From: Pagrus major
Lineage: Eukaryota > Chordata > Actinopteri > Spariformes > Sparidae
Assembly (NCBI RefSeq): GCF_040436345.1
Contig: NC_133220.1
Coordinates: forward strand, 1,881,056 to 1,945,055
Direction of reading: 5' to 3'
DNA: 64,000 bases
Shown: one piece after another, positions 10,802 to 20,551 of the stretch
How positions within the stretch are numbered: position 1 is the stretch's first letter
How the letters are laid out: each line of letters starts with the position of its first letter
Made by a program: the position numbers and the translations under genes
The notes under the pieces: model-generated
What the model was told of the DNA's origin: nothing
Databases searched by the model: none
Seen by the model: only the letters and a program-made list of their open reading frames with translations

Positions 10802-10933
10802 ATGTCTTCCAGATCAGAGGAGGATCTCTGCTGTCCGGTCTGTCAGGACGTCTACAGAAATCCTGTTGTTCTGTCCTGTAGCCACAGCTTCTGTAAAGAC
10901 TGTTTCATCTCATTAGGTCCATATCAGACCTAA
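10802..10933 (+). pseudogene. TRIM type b stub 1 (half RING)
   Basis: ATG start, then [20 protein letters not shown] and on to the sixth zinc ligand (C34). After FCKDC the sequence changes abruptly to 'ttcatctcattaggtccat', a dispersed block also seen at 15142, and stops after 43 codons. The last RING cysteine pair, B-box, coiled coil and SPRY are all missing. The Q15, Y18 and N20 residues mark it as type b, like the intact gene at 33063. It cannot form a complete RING and is presumed dead. Confidence 0.88.
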
Positions 10934-11187
10934 TTTAATCTTTTATTCCTGGAAAGAGTTGAATGAAGTTTCTAAAAGTCTGGAAATGCATCGTGTCATT
11001 CTTCATAATTTACAGTGTGATTCTTTGTACTGGCAACGCACCAGAAGAGAATGGATACATACACAGGCTGACATGTAGGACATTTAATCAAGACGTGATG
11101 TTTGGGAAAAGATGTTACAATCTGCAAACATTATTATTATTATTGTTATGGTTTATTTGTTATTATTAATCTGTGTCGCTGACACTG
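10934..11187. other. spacer with repeated block
   Basis: Second copy in this unit of the 'tcatcgtgtcattcttcat' block and ATT run seen at 7674-7830. No gene. Confidence 0.6.
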
Positions 11188-11510
11188 GTTCAGATTGCTG
11201 CAGCTAGAGTTTTAACACGTACAAGAAAATTTGATCATATTCCACCAATCCTAGCGTCACTGCACCGGCTCCCAATACATATAAGATCAGACTTTAACGT
11301 GCTGCTGATGATTTACAAAACTGTGCACGGCCTTGTCCCGTCATACGTGTCACATCTTATCACACCGTCTACTCCAACTCCTGCATTACTCTCAAAACTC
11401 AGGGCTCCTGATGGTTCCCAGGGTTCAGAAGAAGTCAGCTGGCTGCAGGGTTTTCTCCTGTCGGGCCCCTTTCTCTGGAATAACCTCCCAGCTGTTGCTC
11501 CGCCATTACG
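11188..11510 (+). mobile_element. LINE 3'-end fragment (L2-like reverse transcriptase tail), copy 1
   Basis: Encodes the conserved C-terminal end of a non-LTR retrotransposon RT protein (AAARVLTRTRKFDHI, LPIHIRSDF, MIYKTVHGLVPSYVSHL), continuing in a shifted frame as GLLMVPRVQKKSAG. It is frameshifted and 5'-truncated. The family is judged from motifs as L2-like; other clades share this tail. Confidence 0.7.
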
Positions 11511-11535
11511 TTTTTTAATCCAGGCTCCAGCGCAT

Positions 11536-11715
11536 TGCATTGTGGGAAACAGTAGGCAGAGTAGACTGGTCGGATGGATGCTGGAAATATTTTCCGAATC
11601 AGTACGACATCCGGGAACTTTTCACATACTGCAGATTTTGCTTTTGTTTGCATACTGCATACTACATTTTGGTCAAATCAGTACGTACCAGCAGTAAAGT
11701 ATGCGGCTTCGAATA
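11536..11715. repeat. unclassified repeat with 'gcatactgcatacta' motif
   Basis: Resembles a nonautonomous DNA-transposon end common in fish ('cattgtgggaaacagta', 'tgcatactgcatactacat'). A second copy is at 15474-15653. Confidence 0.45.
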
Positions 11716-11797
11716 CATCTTCATTCTAGTTAGCCGAGCGCTAAACCGGAAGTTAGCTCACTCGCTCGGCGGCAGTCTCTAGTGCGCATGCTCTATG
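11716..11797 (-). repeat. inverted fragment of the fold-back element
   Basis: Reverse complement of about 8037-8117, including 'ctaaaccggaagttagc' and 'agtgcgcatgctctatg', so it is a piece of the fold-back element in opposite orientation. Confidence 0.75.
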
Positions 11798-12497
11798 AAG
11801 CCCAGAGCTCCTGATGAGCAGGTTGGCAGCCTCTGACATCAGTGAATGAATCATGTGTATCAGGTTTGTATTTTCTTGGCTGTCGTGTTTCATCTTAATG
11901 CTTAAAGACCTGCTTCTGTACTTTAACGTTTTAAAGTAAAAACCATGAAAACGAGGCGTTCAGGTGACAGAGCTTTAGGTAAACAGTGGTCCTGACTCCT
12001 AAATGTACAACTGCTGCTCCTCTGCTCAATGTGTTTGACAATGAAGGTTTCAATGCTGCAAGACACTGAACTGAAGAGTTACTTCAACATTCGCCTTGTG
12101 ATTTATCTTCTGTTTAATCTGAGTCCAATTCTCATCCATGTCTTGGCACTGACATTGTTTCCTAAGTAATTACTGTTCCTGTAAAAATGCTTAAAGTGCA
12201 GATTTAGCAGTGGGGGGGTCGGGGTGGGGGTGGAGAGACATGACCTCAGTATGTCCTGAATCCTGGCTACGGCCCTGCCACAGTGGATCACAGCGGCTCT
12301 GCACAGCTCTGACACACTTACACACCGATGTCTGGAGCGTCTGTGGCCTTTTGGCTGATCGAGCATGTTGCATCACACGCCCACTTGTACACAACACTAC
12401 GGTGGCTGAGGAGGACAAAAGACCGCAGCAGTGTCCAGCAATAAATCTGTACTTTGGACTGAAACACGTCCCTGTGTTACCTGTGAAGCTACAACAT
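11798..12497. other. type a upstream block, gene 2 (full length)
   Basis: No gene. The shorter form starting 'aaaatgcttaaagtgcag' precedes genes 4, 5, 7 and 8; genes 2 and 3 have the longer form. Includes a G-rich run at 12212-12232 (G7-tc-G4-t-G5) able in principle to form a G-quadruplex. Confidence 0.6.
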
Positions 12498-12501
12498 TTA
12501 A

Positions 12502-12726
12502 AGGAGCAGTCTGTAGTTTAAGGGAAGAAATGTTAATCAGAAGACAAAGATCTTCATTGAATAAACCAACTGACCTTAAAGGACAAACACAGTTTCATAC
12601 TGTTTTACTTTGTTTATATGTGGCGGACCCTGCCACCTTTCTAGCTTCAAACAGTGTTCTGGGACCTCATTGTTACATCATTAATATTGTAAATATAAAA
12701 ATCCTTCAATACTGTGCAGAGCTCCT
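12502..12726 (+). mobile_element. TTAA MITE upstream of TRIM gene 2
   Basis: 225-bp element with inverted ends AGGAGC/GCTCCT flanked by TTAA on both sides (12498-12501, 12727-12730). The empty site is preserved at gene 1. A TATA-like 'aaatataaaaatcc' lies near its right end, about 30-40 bases before the block that becomes exon 1. The TTAA target suggests piggyBac-type mobilisation; this is inference. Confidence 0.88.
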
Positions 12727-12730
12727 TTAA

Positions 12731-13082
12731 GAGAAGCCGTCTGACAGAGCTCCACCCCTCAACACACTCACCCGGGAAAAAACCAGGAAACAGTTTGTTG
12801 TTCTTCCTCATTGAAGAGAGACACACGGACAGAGACGATCAAATTGTCCCTCAGACCAAAGTCAAACAGAAACAGCGTCTTCTGAGTGAGTTCAGCTACA
12901 AGAGAGAGAAACTACACTCAACAGCACTGCTTCAACCTGCAGACTCACACACTGAAGGTGAGTTTGACTGAAACACAACTCAAAGTGAAAGTAAATGTCA
13001 GTGCTGTTAGTGGAGGAGTGAGCAGAGCCGTGACTGACTGTACTTTCTGTCTGCTGCGTTTTCAGCTTCACTCACAGACAAA
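12731..13082 (+). other. TRIM gene 2 noncoding exon 1 and 5' UTR intron
   Basis: Exon 1 ends at 12957; intron 12958-13065 (108 bp); exon 2 leader 13066-13082. The start of exon 1 is not defined. Confidence 0.7.
12982..12995 (+). promoter_or_regulatory. IRF/ISRE-like motif, gene 2
   Basis: AAAGTGAAAGTAAA, 24 bases into the 5' UTR intron. Confidence 0.45.
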
Positions 13083-14462
13083 ATGGCTTCCAGGTCAGAG
13101 TTGGATTTCTGCTGTCCGGTCTGTCACGACGTCTTCAGAGATCCTGTTGTTCTGTCCTGTAGCCACAGCTTCTGTAAAGACTGTCTGCAGAGCTGGTGGA
13201 GACAGAAACAAGCACAGGAGTGTCCAGTTTGTAAGAGAAGATCTTCAATGGAAGAACCACCTGTTAGTCTGGTGTTAAAGAACCTGTGTGAGGCCTTCAG
13301 AGACCAGAGAGCTTCAGAGGGTCTCTGCAGTCTGCACTCTGAGAAACTCAAGCTCTTCTGTCTGGACCATCAGCAGCCGGTGTGTCTCGTCTGCAGAGAC
13401 TCAGAAAAACACATCAACCACACATTCAGACCCATCGATGAAGCTGCACAACAACACAAGAAGAAACTTGAAGAAACTCTGAAGCCCTTAAAAAAGAAGT
13501 TAAAGGCTTTTGAACGAGTTAAAGTGAAGTTGGATCAGACAGCAGAACACATGAAGGTCCAGGCCCGACACACAGAGAGGCAGATTAAGCAGCAGTTTAA
13601 GAAGCTGCACCAGTTTCTAGAAGAGGAAGAGGAGGCCAGGATGGCTGCACTGAGGGAGGAAGAGGAGCAGAAGAGTCAGATGATGAAGGAGAAGATGGAG
13701 GCTCTGAGCAGAGAGATAGCAGCTCTTTCACACACAGTCAGAGCCACAGAGGAGGAGCTGAGAGCTGAAGACGTCTCATTCCTGCACAACTACAAGGCTG
13801 CAGAGGAAAGAGTCCAGCAGCGCCCCCTGCTGGAGGATCCACAGCTGCCCTCAGGAGCTCTGATAGACCAGGCCAAACACCTGGGCAACCTGAGCTTCAA
13901 CATCTGGAACAAGATGAAGGACATGGTCTCCTACACTCCTGTGGTTCTGGACCCAAACACTGCTCATCCAAAACTCATCCTGTCTGAAGATCTGAGCAGT
14001 GTGAGACGAGGAGAGAGACAGCAGCTTCCTGATAATCCAGAGAGGTTTGTTAACCTCTGTTCTGTCCTGGGCTCTGAGGGCTTCAACTCAGGGACTCACA
14101 GCTGGGATGTCGAGGTTGGAAACAGTGCATACTGGTCACTTGGTGTGTGTGCAGAGTCTGTCCAGAGGAAGAGTTACATGTGGTCTGGATTCTGGTATAT
14201 TGAGTTATACAACAGTAAATACTCAGCACACTCACCATCAACTCCAGACACTGATGTCGTAGTGCAGAAGAAGCCCCAGAGGATCAGAGTGAATCTGGAC
14301 TGGAACAGAGGAAAGCTGTCGTTCTCTGATCCTGACACTAACACACACCTACACACCTTCACACACACTTTCACTGAGAAGATGTGTCTGTGCATTCGCA
14401 GTGTAGATAACCTGAAGATATCACCACTGAAGGTGTGTGTGACAGTGGAACAGAGCAGGTAG
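13083..14462 (+). CDS. TRIM gene 2: TRIM35-like, a/b chimera
   Basis: 459 aa with all RING and B-box ligands intact. Its N-terminus differs from its neighbours ([10 protein letters not shown] instead of [10 protein letters not shown]), and the RING/B-box linker reads SMEEPPVSL. The 5' region is type a, but the C-terminus ([11 protein letters not shown]) and 3' flank ('gtagataaagatgacg') are those of the type b gene 6. The gene therefore looks like the product of a crossover or conversion tract joining a type a front to a type b end. SPRY variable parts: [31 protein letters not shown]. It probably works as an E3 ligase with gene 6-like binding specificity at the last loop. Confidence 0.9.
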   Translation: MASRSELDFCCPVCHDVFRDPVVLSCSHSFCKDCLQSWWRQKQAQECPVCKRRSSMEEPPVSLVLKNLCEAFRDQRASEGLCSLHSEKLKLFCLDHQQPVCLVCRDSEKHINHTFRPIDEAAQQHKKKLEETLKPLKKKLKAFERVKVKLDQTAEHMKVQARHTERQIKQQFKKLHQFLEEEEEARMAALREEEEQKSQMMKEKMEALSREIAALSHTVRATEEELRAEDVSFLHNYKAAEERVQQRPLLEDPQLPSGALIDQAKHLGNLSFNIWNKMKDMVSYTPVVLDPNTAHPKLILSEDLSSVRRGERQQLPDNPERFVNLCSVLGSEGFNSGTHSWDVEVGNSAYWSLGVCAESVQRKSYMWSGFWYIELYNSKYSAHSPSTPDTDVVVQKKPQRIRVNLDWNRGKLSFSDPDTNTHLHTFTHTFTEKMCLCIRSVDNLKISPLKVCVTVEQSR

Positions 14463-15135
14463 ATAAAGATGACGTTTGTGTTCACTGATTTTGACCTGTC
14501 AGGTTGCACATGCTCCTCTTGCTGTCATTTTTCTAAAAACATCTTTATTTTAGTTTCAGATATTATTTCATTGTTTGGTTTGATTTAATTTTTTGTTTCT
14601 TGATTTCAAATATGACCAAACATCAAAATGTAAATCTCTGATGGATCTGTGATTTTATCTCATTAACACAACCAGGACATTGGAATTAAACATGCAACAA
14701 TTATACACAAAGGCCTCAATCATTATAAAACCATCATCTTTTCAACAGATAGTTGTTTTTAACTCCCTGTGGTTATAAATTATATGCACAGTTCTCATTT
14801 CAGCAAACTGCTTTCAGTGACTTTCTCTCATTTAACTGTTGTCCACCAAGTCCGCTCAGGCAGCGTTATATAGTTTGTCCCACCTGCATCCTGCAAACAA
14901 GCTGAGTACTCAGATTTTTATTGGTTATTTTCAGGAGGTGATGGATCAAAAGGAAGAAAACAATAATCATTTTATGAATGACTGCATGTTTGAGTGGCCG
15001 AGATCCAAGACACTTTATTTTAAAGTCCAGATTATAGTTTGCAGACATTAGAATCAAAACATGATAATGGTGGTGATTTCATAACATGTTTTTCATCAAC
15101 ATCATAAAATATTGTCTCTTCATGGTTGTCATGTT
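14463..15135. other. gene 2 3' flank (type B) and unique spacer
   Basis: Type B flank to about 14745, with an ATTAAA variant poly(A) hexamer in 'ggaattaaacatgc' near 14686. From there to about 15135 the sequence occurs only once in the array. No AATAAA like that of the type A genes. No gene seen. Confidence 0.6.
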
Positions 15136-15208
15136 TCATCTTATTAGGTCCATATCAGACCTAATTTAATCTTTTATTTCTGGAAATACATTTTATTTTA
15201 TTTTATTT

Positions 15209-15450
15209 CCCAATACATATAAGATCAGACTTTAACGTGCTGCTGATGATTTACAAAACTGTGCACGGCCTTGTCCCGTCATACGTGTCACATCTTATCA
15301 CACCGTACACTCCAACTCCTGCATTACTCTCAAAACTCAGGGCTCCTGATGGTTCCCAGGGTTCAGAAGAAGTCAGCTGGCTGCAGGGTTTTCTCCTGTC
15401 GGCCCCCTTTCTCTGGAATAATCTCCCAGCTGTTGCTCCGCCATTACGTT
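15209..15450 (+). mobile_element. LINE 3'-end fragment, copy 2
   Basis: Same RT tail as 11188-11510 but starting later ('cccaatacatataag'), so it is a shorter piece carried along by duplication rather than a second insertion. Confidence 0.7.
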
Positions 15451-15473
15451 TTTTAATCCAGGCTCCAGCGCAT

Positions 15474-15653
15474 TGCATTGTGGGAAACAGTAGGCAGAGT
15501 AGACTGGTCGGATGGATACTGGAAATATTTTCTGAATCAGTACGACATCCGGGAACTTTTCACATACTGCAGATTTTGCTTTTGTTTGCATACTGCATAC
15601 TACATTTTGGTCAAATCAGTACGTACCAGCAGTAAAGTATGCGGCTTCAAATA
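15474..15653. repeat. unclassified 'gcatactgcatacta' repeat, copy 2
   Basis: Counterpart of 11536-11715, in the same order after the LINE tail. Confidence 0.45.
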
Positions 15654-15722
15654 CATCTTCATTCTAGTTAGCCGAGCGCTAAACCGGAAGTTAGCTCGCT
15701 CAGTCAGCGGCAGTCTCTAGTG
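15654..15722 (-). repeat. inverted fragment of fold-back element, copy 2
   Basis: Counterpart of 11716-11797, shortened by loss of the 'gcgcatgctctatg' end. Confidence 0.7.
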
Positions 15723-16414
15723 TTCCTGATGAGCAGGTTGGCAGCCTCTGACATCAGTGAATGAATCATGTGTGTATCAGGTTTGTATTTTCTTGGCTGT
15801 CATGTTTCATCTTAATGCTTAAAGACCTGCTTTTGTTCTTTAACGTTTTGAAGTAAAAACAATGAAAACGAGGCGTTCAGGCGACAGAGCTTTAGGTAAA
15901 CAGTGGTCCTGACTCCTAAATGTACAGCTGCTGCAGCTCTGCTCAATGTGTTTGACAATGAAGGTTTCAATGCTGCAAGACACTGAACTGAAGAGTTACT
16001 TCAACATTCGCCTTGTGATTTATCTTCTGTTTAATCTGAGTCCAATTCTCATCCATGTCTTGGCACTGACATTGTTTCCTAAGTAATTACTGTTCCTGTA
16101 AAAATGCTTAAAGTGCAGATTTAGCAGTGGGGGGGTCGGGGTGGGGGTGGAGAGACATGACCTCAGTATGTCCTGAATCCTGGCTACGGCCCTGCCACAG
16201 TGGATCACAGCGGCTCTGCACAGCTCTGACACACTTACACACCGATGTCTGGAGCGTCTGTGGCCTTTTGGCTGATCGAGCATGTTGCATCACACGCCCA
16301 CTTGTACACAACGCTACGGTGGCTGAGGAGGACAAAAGACCTCAGCAGTGTCCAGCAATAAATCTGTACTTTGGACTGAAACACGTCCCTGTGTCACCTG
16401 TGAAGCTACAACAT
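15723..16414. other. type a upstream block, gene 3
   Basis: Same as 11798-12497, with the G-rich run at 16129-16149. No gene seen. Confidence 0.6.
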
Positions 16415-16418
16415 TTAA

Positions 16419-16643
16419 AGGAGCAGTCTGTAGTTTAAGGGAAGAAATGTTAATCAGAAGACAAAGATCTTCATTGAATAAACCAACTGACCTTAAAGGA
16501 CAAACACAGTTTCATACTGTTTTACTTTGTTTATATGTGGCGGACCCTGCCACCTTTCTAGCTTCAAACAGTGTTCTGGGACCTCATTGTTACATCATTA
16601 ATATTGTAAATATAAAAATCCTCCAAAACTGTGCAGAGCTCCT
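16419..16643 (+). mobile_element. TTAA MITE upstream of TRIM gene 3
   Basis: 225 bp, flanked by TTAA at 16415-16418 and 16644-16647. Confidence 0.88.
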
Positions 16644-16647
16644 TTAA

Positions 16648-16999
16648 GAGAAGCCGTCTGACAGAGCTCCACCCCTCAACACACTCACCCGTGAAAAAAC
16701 CAGGAAACAGTTTGTTGTTCTTCCTCATTGAAGAGAGACACACGGACAGAGACGATCAAATTGTCCCTCAGACCAAAGTCAAACAGAAACAGCGTCTTCT
16801 GAGTGAGTTCAGCTTTAAGAGAGAGAAACTACACTCAACAGCACTGCTTCAACCTGCAGACTCACACACTGAAGGTGAGTTTGACTGAAACACAACTCAA
16901 AGTGAAAGTAAATGTCAGTGCTGTTAGTGGAGGAGTGAGCAGAGCCGTGACTGACTGTACTTTCTGTCTGCTGCGGTTTCAGCTTCACTCACAGACAAA
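16648..16999 (+). other. TRIM gene 3 noncoding exon 1 and 5' UTR intron
   Basis: Exon 1 ends at 16874; intron 16875-16982; leader 16983-16999. Confidence 0.7.
16899..16912 (+). promoter_or_regulatory. IRF/ISRE-like motif, gene 3
   Basis: AAAGTGAAAGTAAA at the same intron offset. Confidence 0.45.
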
Positions 17000-18379
17000 A
17001 TGGCTTCCAGGTCAGAGGAGGATCTCTGCTGTCCGGTCTGTCAGGACGTCTTCAGAGATCCTGTTGTTCTGTCCTGTAGCCACAGCTTCTGTAAAGACTG
17101 TCTGCAGAGCTGGTGGAGACAGAAACAAGCACAGGAGTGTCCAGTTTGTAAGAGAAGATCTTCAAAGGAACAACCACCTGTTAGTCTGGTGTTAAAGAAC
17201 CTGTGTGAGGCCTTCAGAGACCAGAGAGCTTCAGAGGATCTCTGCAGTCTGCACTCTGAGAAACTCAAGCTCTTCTGTCTGGACCATCAGCAGCCGGTGT
17301 GTCTCGTCTGCAGAGACTCAGAAAAACACACCAACCACACATTCAGACCCATCGATGAAGCTGCACAACAACACAAGAAGAAAATTCAGGAAACTCTGGA
17401 GCCTTTAAAGAAGAAGTTAAAGGTTTTTGAACAAGTTAAAGTGAAGTTTGATCAGACAGCAGAACACATGAAGGTCCAGGCCCGACACACAGAGAGGCAG
17501 ATTAAGCAGCAGTTTAAGAAGCTTCGCCAGTTTCTAGAAGAGGAAGAGGAGGCCAGGATGGCTGCACTGAGGGAGGAAGAGGAGCAGAAGAGTCAGATGA
17601 TGAAGGAGAAGATGGAGGCTCTGAGCAGAGAGATAGCAGCTCTTTCACACACAGTCAGAGCCACAGAGGAGGAGCTGAGAGCTGAAGACGTCTCATTCCT
17701 GCACAACTACAAGGCTGCAGTGGACAGAGTCCAGCAGCGCCCCCTGCTGGAGGATCCACAGCTGCCCTCAGGAGCTCTGATAGACCAGGCCAAACACCTG
17801 GGCAACCTGAGCTTCAACATCTGGAACAAGATGAAGGACATGGTCTCCTACACTCCTGTGGTTCTGGACCCAAACACTGCTGGTCTAAAACTCATCCTGT
17901 CTGAAGATCTGAGCAGTGTGAGAGGAGGAGAGACGCGGCAGCTTCCTGATAATCCAGAGAGGTTTGTTAACCTCCTCTCTGTCCTGGGCTCTGAGGGCTT
18001 CAACTCAGGGACTCACAGCTGGGATGTCGAGGTTGGAAACAGTGCATACTGGTTACTGGGTGTGTGTGCAGAGTCTGTCCAGAGGAAGGGAAACATATGG
18101 TCTGGATTCTGGTATATTGAGTTATTGTCTGGTAAATACTCAGCACACTCACCATCAGCTCCAGTCACTGGTCTCGTAGTGCAGAAGAAGCTCCAGAGGA
18201 TCAGAGTGAATCTGGACTGGAACAGAGGAAAGCTGTCGTTCTCTGATCCTGACACTAACACACACCTACACACCTTCACACACACTTTCACTGAGAAGAT
18301 GTTTCCACACATTAACAGTCTGTATAACCTGAAGATATCACCACTGAAGGTGTGTGTGACAGTGGAACAGAGCAGGTAG
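17000..18379 (+). CDS. TRIM gene 3: TRIM35-like E3 ligase
   Basis: 459 aa, complete RING, B-box 2, coiled coil and PRY-SPRY. The RING reads [12 protein letters not shown]15 as in type b but F18 and D20 as in type a. The PRY reads [12 protein letters not shown], shared with genes 6 and 7 rather than with its array neighbours (NTAHPxL). SPRY variable parts: [39 protein letters not shown]. This patchwork of shared variants points to gene conversion. The 3' UTR is type A. Confidence 0.92.
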   Translation: MASRSEEDLCCPVCQDVFRDPVVLSCSHSFCKDCLQSWWRQKQAQECPVCKRRSSKEQPPVSLVLKNLCEAFRDQRASEDLCSLHSEKLKLFCLDHQQPVCLVCRDSEKHTNHTFRPIDEAAQQHKKKIQETLEPLKKKLKVFEQVKVKFDQTAEHMKVQARHTERQIKQQFKKLRQFLEEEEEARMAALREEEEQKSQMMKEKMEALSREIAALSHTVRATEEELRAEDVSFLHNYKAAVDRVQQRPLLEDPQLPSGALIDQAKHLGNLSFNIWNKMKDMVSYTPVVLDPNTAGLKLILSEDLSSVRGGETRQLPDNPERFVNLLSVLGSEGFNSGTHSWDVEVGNSAYWLLGVCAESVQRKGNIWSGFWYIELLSGKYSAHSPSAPVTGLVVQKKLQRIRVNLDWNRGKLSFSDPDTNTHLHTFTHTFTEKMFPHINSLYNLKISPLKVCVTVEQSR

Positions 18380-18716
18380 AGATAAAGATGATGGTTATAT
18401 TCATGCTGATCTCTTAAAGTGAAGTCACTGAATCGGACCTGTTCAGCTTCACCTGCTCCTCCTGCTGCTTCACCGCTCCAAACATCTGTTCCTGTTGTTT
18501 CTTTGCTTCTCATTTAGCTCCACACACAGTTTTCTGTTTGCATTGTCGACCTTTTTAGACGTTAAGTTGTTTCACCTGTTATTTTATTTTTCAATATATC
18601 AGTTTAATCAGTTTATCTCATCAGTGACGTGTCATTTAAACAGTGTTTGTATTGTTTGACTCATGTGAGCGTTGCCATGATTGCAGACAATCACTTTGTG
18701 GAAGCTGATGGATCCA

Positions 18717-18722
18717 AATAAA
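18717..18722 (+). terminator. poly(A) signal of TRIM gene 3
   Basis: AATAAA about 340 bases after the stop. Confidence 0.75.
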
Positions 18723-19310
18723 GAAAAAAGAGTCACTTTTACATTTAAGCTTCCAGGTTTTTCTTCAGTGCAGTCTGATGCAGTTTATTTCACACTTACA
18801 CATCTTCTGGGTTTGTTTCTCAGTGTTTTTAACTTTCAGCCGTCGCTCTGCATTTGTTTTATTATTATTTGTGTAGTGGCAGAAAACAGTTCAGAGTTTT
18901 TCCTTTAACCCTTTATGTCCTGATGCAGTGTCGGACTCGCAGTTTGTGTCCAAGAACATCAGTCATGTCAGTGCACATCATTAGTAGCTGTGGAGATATT
19001 TCAGTCTGGACCAAAGCGCTGGACCGACCCACAGAAATTGGCATCGATACAGCCACACTGCTGAATATCAAACGTACGTCCACTGAAAACAGTATAAAAC
19101 CTTTAACAGAAGAAAAACACGGGTGCTGTCAACACTTTCTATACTCACTGTATGTGAAGGCGCTTCCTGTTTCCTGTCCAGTGGTTATGTTAAGGACACT
19201 GACATATAAACAGACATATGCACTCCTACACTGGACACACACACACACACACACACACACTATGGACTGGCCCGTTTCAACATGTTGAGCTCAGCAGATT
19301 GTGAGTCCAG
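18723..19310. other. long spacer after gene 3
   Basis: Shared with the spacers at 25959-26550, 37372-37955 and 40920-41505. Contains a CA run (19235-19260). Its open frame of about 145 codons begins without an ATG, runs through the CA repeat, and is not a credible gene. Confidence 0.6.
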
Positions 19311-19363
19311 ACCTGAAGATATCACCACTGAAGGTGTGTGTGACAGTGGAACAGAGCAGGTAG
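19311..19363 (+). pseudogene. SPRY-tail fragment 2
   Basis: Identical structure to 7488-7540; left neighbour 'gtgagtccag'. Confidence 0.9.
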
Positions 19364-19966
19364 ATAAAGTTGACGTTTGCGTTCACTGACTTTGACCTGT
19401 CAGGTTGCACATGCTCCTCTTGCTGTCATTTTTCTAAAAACATCTTTATTTTAGTTTCAGATATTATTTCATTATTTGGTTTGATTTTATTTTTTGTTTC
19501 TTGATTTCAAATATGACCAAACATCAAAATGTAAATCTCTGATGGATCTGTGATTTTATCTCATTAACACAACCAGGACCTTGGAATTAAACATGCAACA
19601 ATTATACACAAAGGCCTCAATCATTATAAAACCATCGTCTTTTCAGCAGATGAAAATGCTTAAAGTGCAGATTTAGCAGTGGGGGGGTCGGGGTGGGGGT
19701 GGAGAGACATGACCTCAGTATGTCCTGAATCCTGGCTACGGCCCTGCCACAGTGGATCACAGCGGCTCTGCACAGCTCTGACACACTTACACACCGATGT
19801 CTGGAGCGTCTGTGGCCTTTTGGCTGATCGAGCATGTTGGATCACACGCCCACTTGTACACAACGCTACGGTGGCTGAGGAGGACAAAAGACCGCAGCAG
19901 TGTCCAGCAATAAATCTGTACTTTGGACTGAAACACGTCCCTGTGTTACCTGTGAAGCTACAACAT
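19364..19966. other. type B flank joined to type a upstream block, gene 4
   Basis: Type B flank up to 'cttttcagcagat' near 19650, then the type a block from 'gaaaatgcttaaagtg', with the G-rich run at 19681-19701. No gene. Confidence 0.65.
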
Positions 19967-19970
19967 TTAA

Positions 19971-20195
19971 AGGAGCAGTCTGTAGTTTAAGGGAAGAAAT
20001 GTTAATCAGAAGACAAAGATCTTCATTGAATAAACCAACTGACCTTAAAGGACAAACACAGTTTCATACTGTTTTACTTTGTTTATATGTGGCGGACCCT
20101 GCCACCTTTCTAGTTTCAAACAGTGTTCTGGGACCTTATTGTTACCTCATTAATATTGTAAATATAAAAATCCTCCAAAACTGCGCAGAGCTCCT
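19971..20195 (+). mobile_element. TTAA MITE upstream of TRIM gene 4
   Basis: 225 bp, flanked by TTAA at 19967-19970 and 20196-20199. Confidence 0.88.
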
Positions 20196-20199
20196 TTAA

Positions 20200-20551
20200 G
20201 AGAAGCCGTCTGACAGAGCTCCACCCCTCAACACACTCACCTGTGAAAAAACCAGGAAACAGTTTGTTGTTCTTCCTCATTGAAGAGAGACACACGGACA
20301 GAGACGATCAAATTGTCCCTCAGACCAAAGTCAAACAGAAACAGCGTCTTCTGAGTGAGTTCAGCTACAAGAGAGAGAAACTACACTCAACAGCACTGCT
20401 TCAACCTGCAGACTCACACACTGAAGGTGAGTTTGACTGAAACACAACTCAAAGTGAAAGTAAATGTCAGTGCTGTTAGTGGAGGAGTGAGCAGAGCCGT
20501 GACTGACTGTACTTTCTGTCTGCTGCGGTTTCAGCTTCACTCACAGACAAA
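20200..20551 (+). other. TRIM gene 4 noncoding exon 1 and 5' UTR intron
   Basis: Exon 1 ends at 20426; intron 20427-20534; leader 20535-20551. Confidence 0.7.
20451..20464 (+). promoter_or_regulatory. IRF/ISRE-like motif, gene 4
   Basis: AAAGTGAAAGTAAA at the same intron offset. Confidence 0.45.

Noticed and set aside
14174-14509. Minus-strand frames of 111-168 codons opposite the SPRY regions
   Set aside because: Antisense shadows of the conserved SPRY coding sequence.
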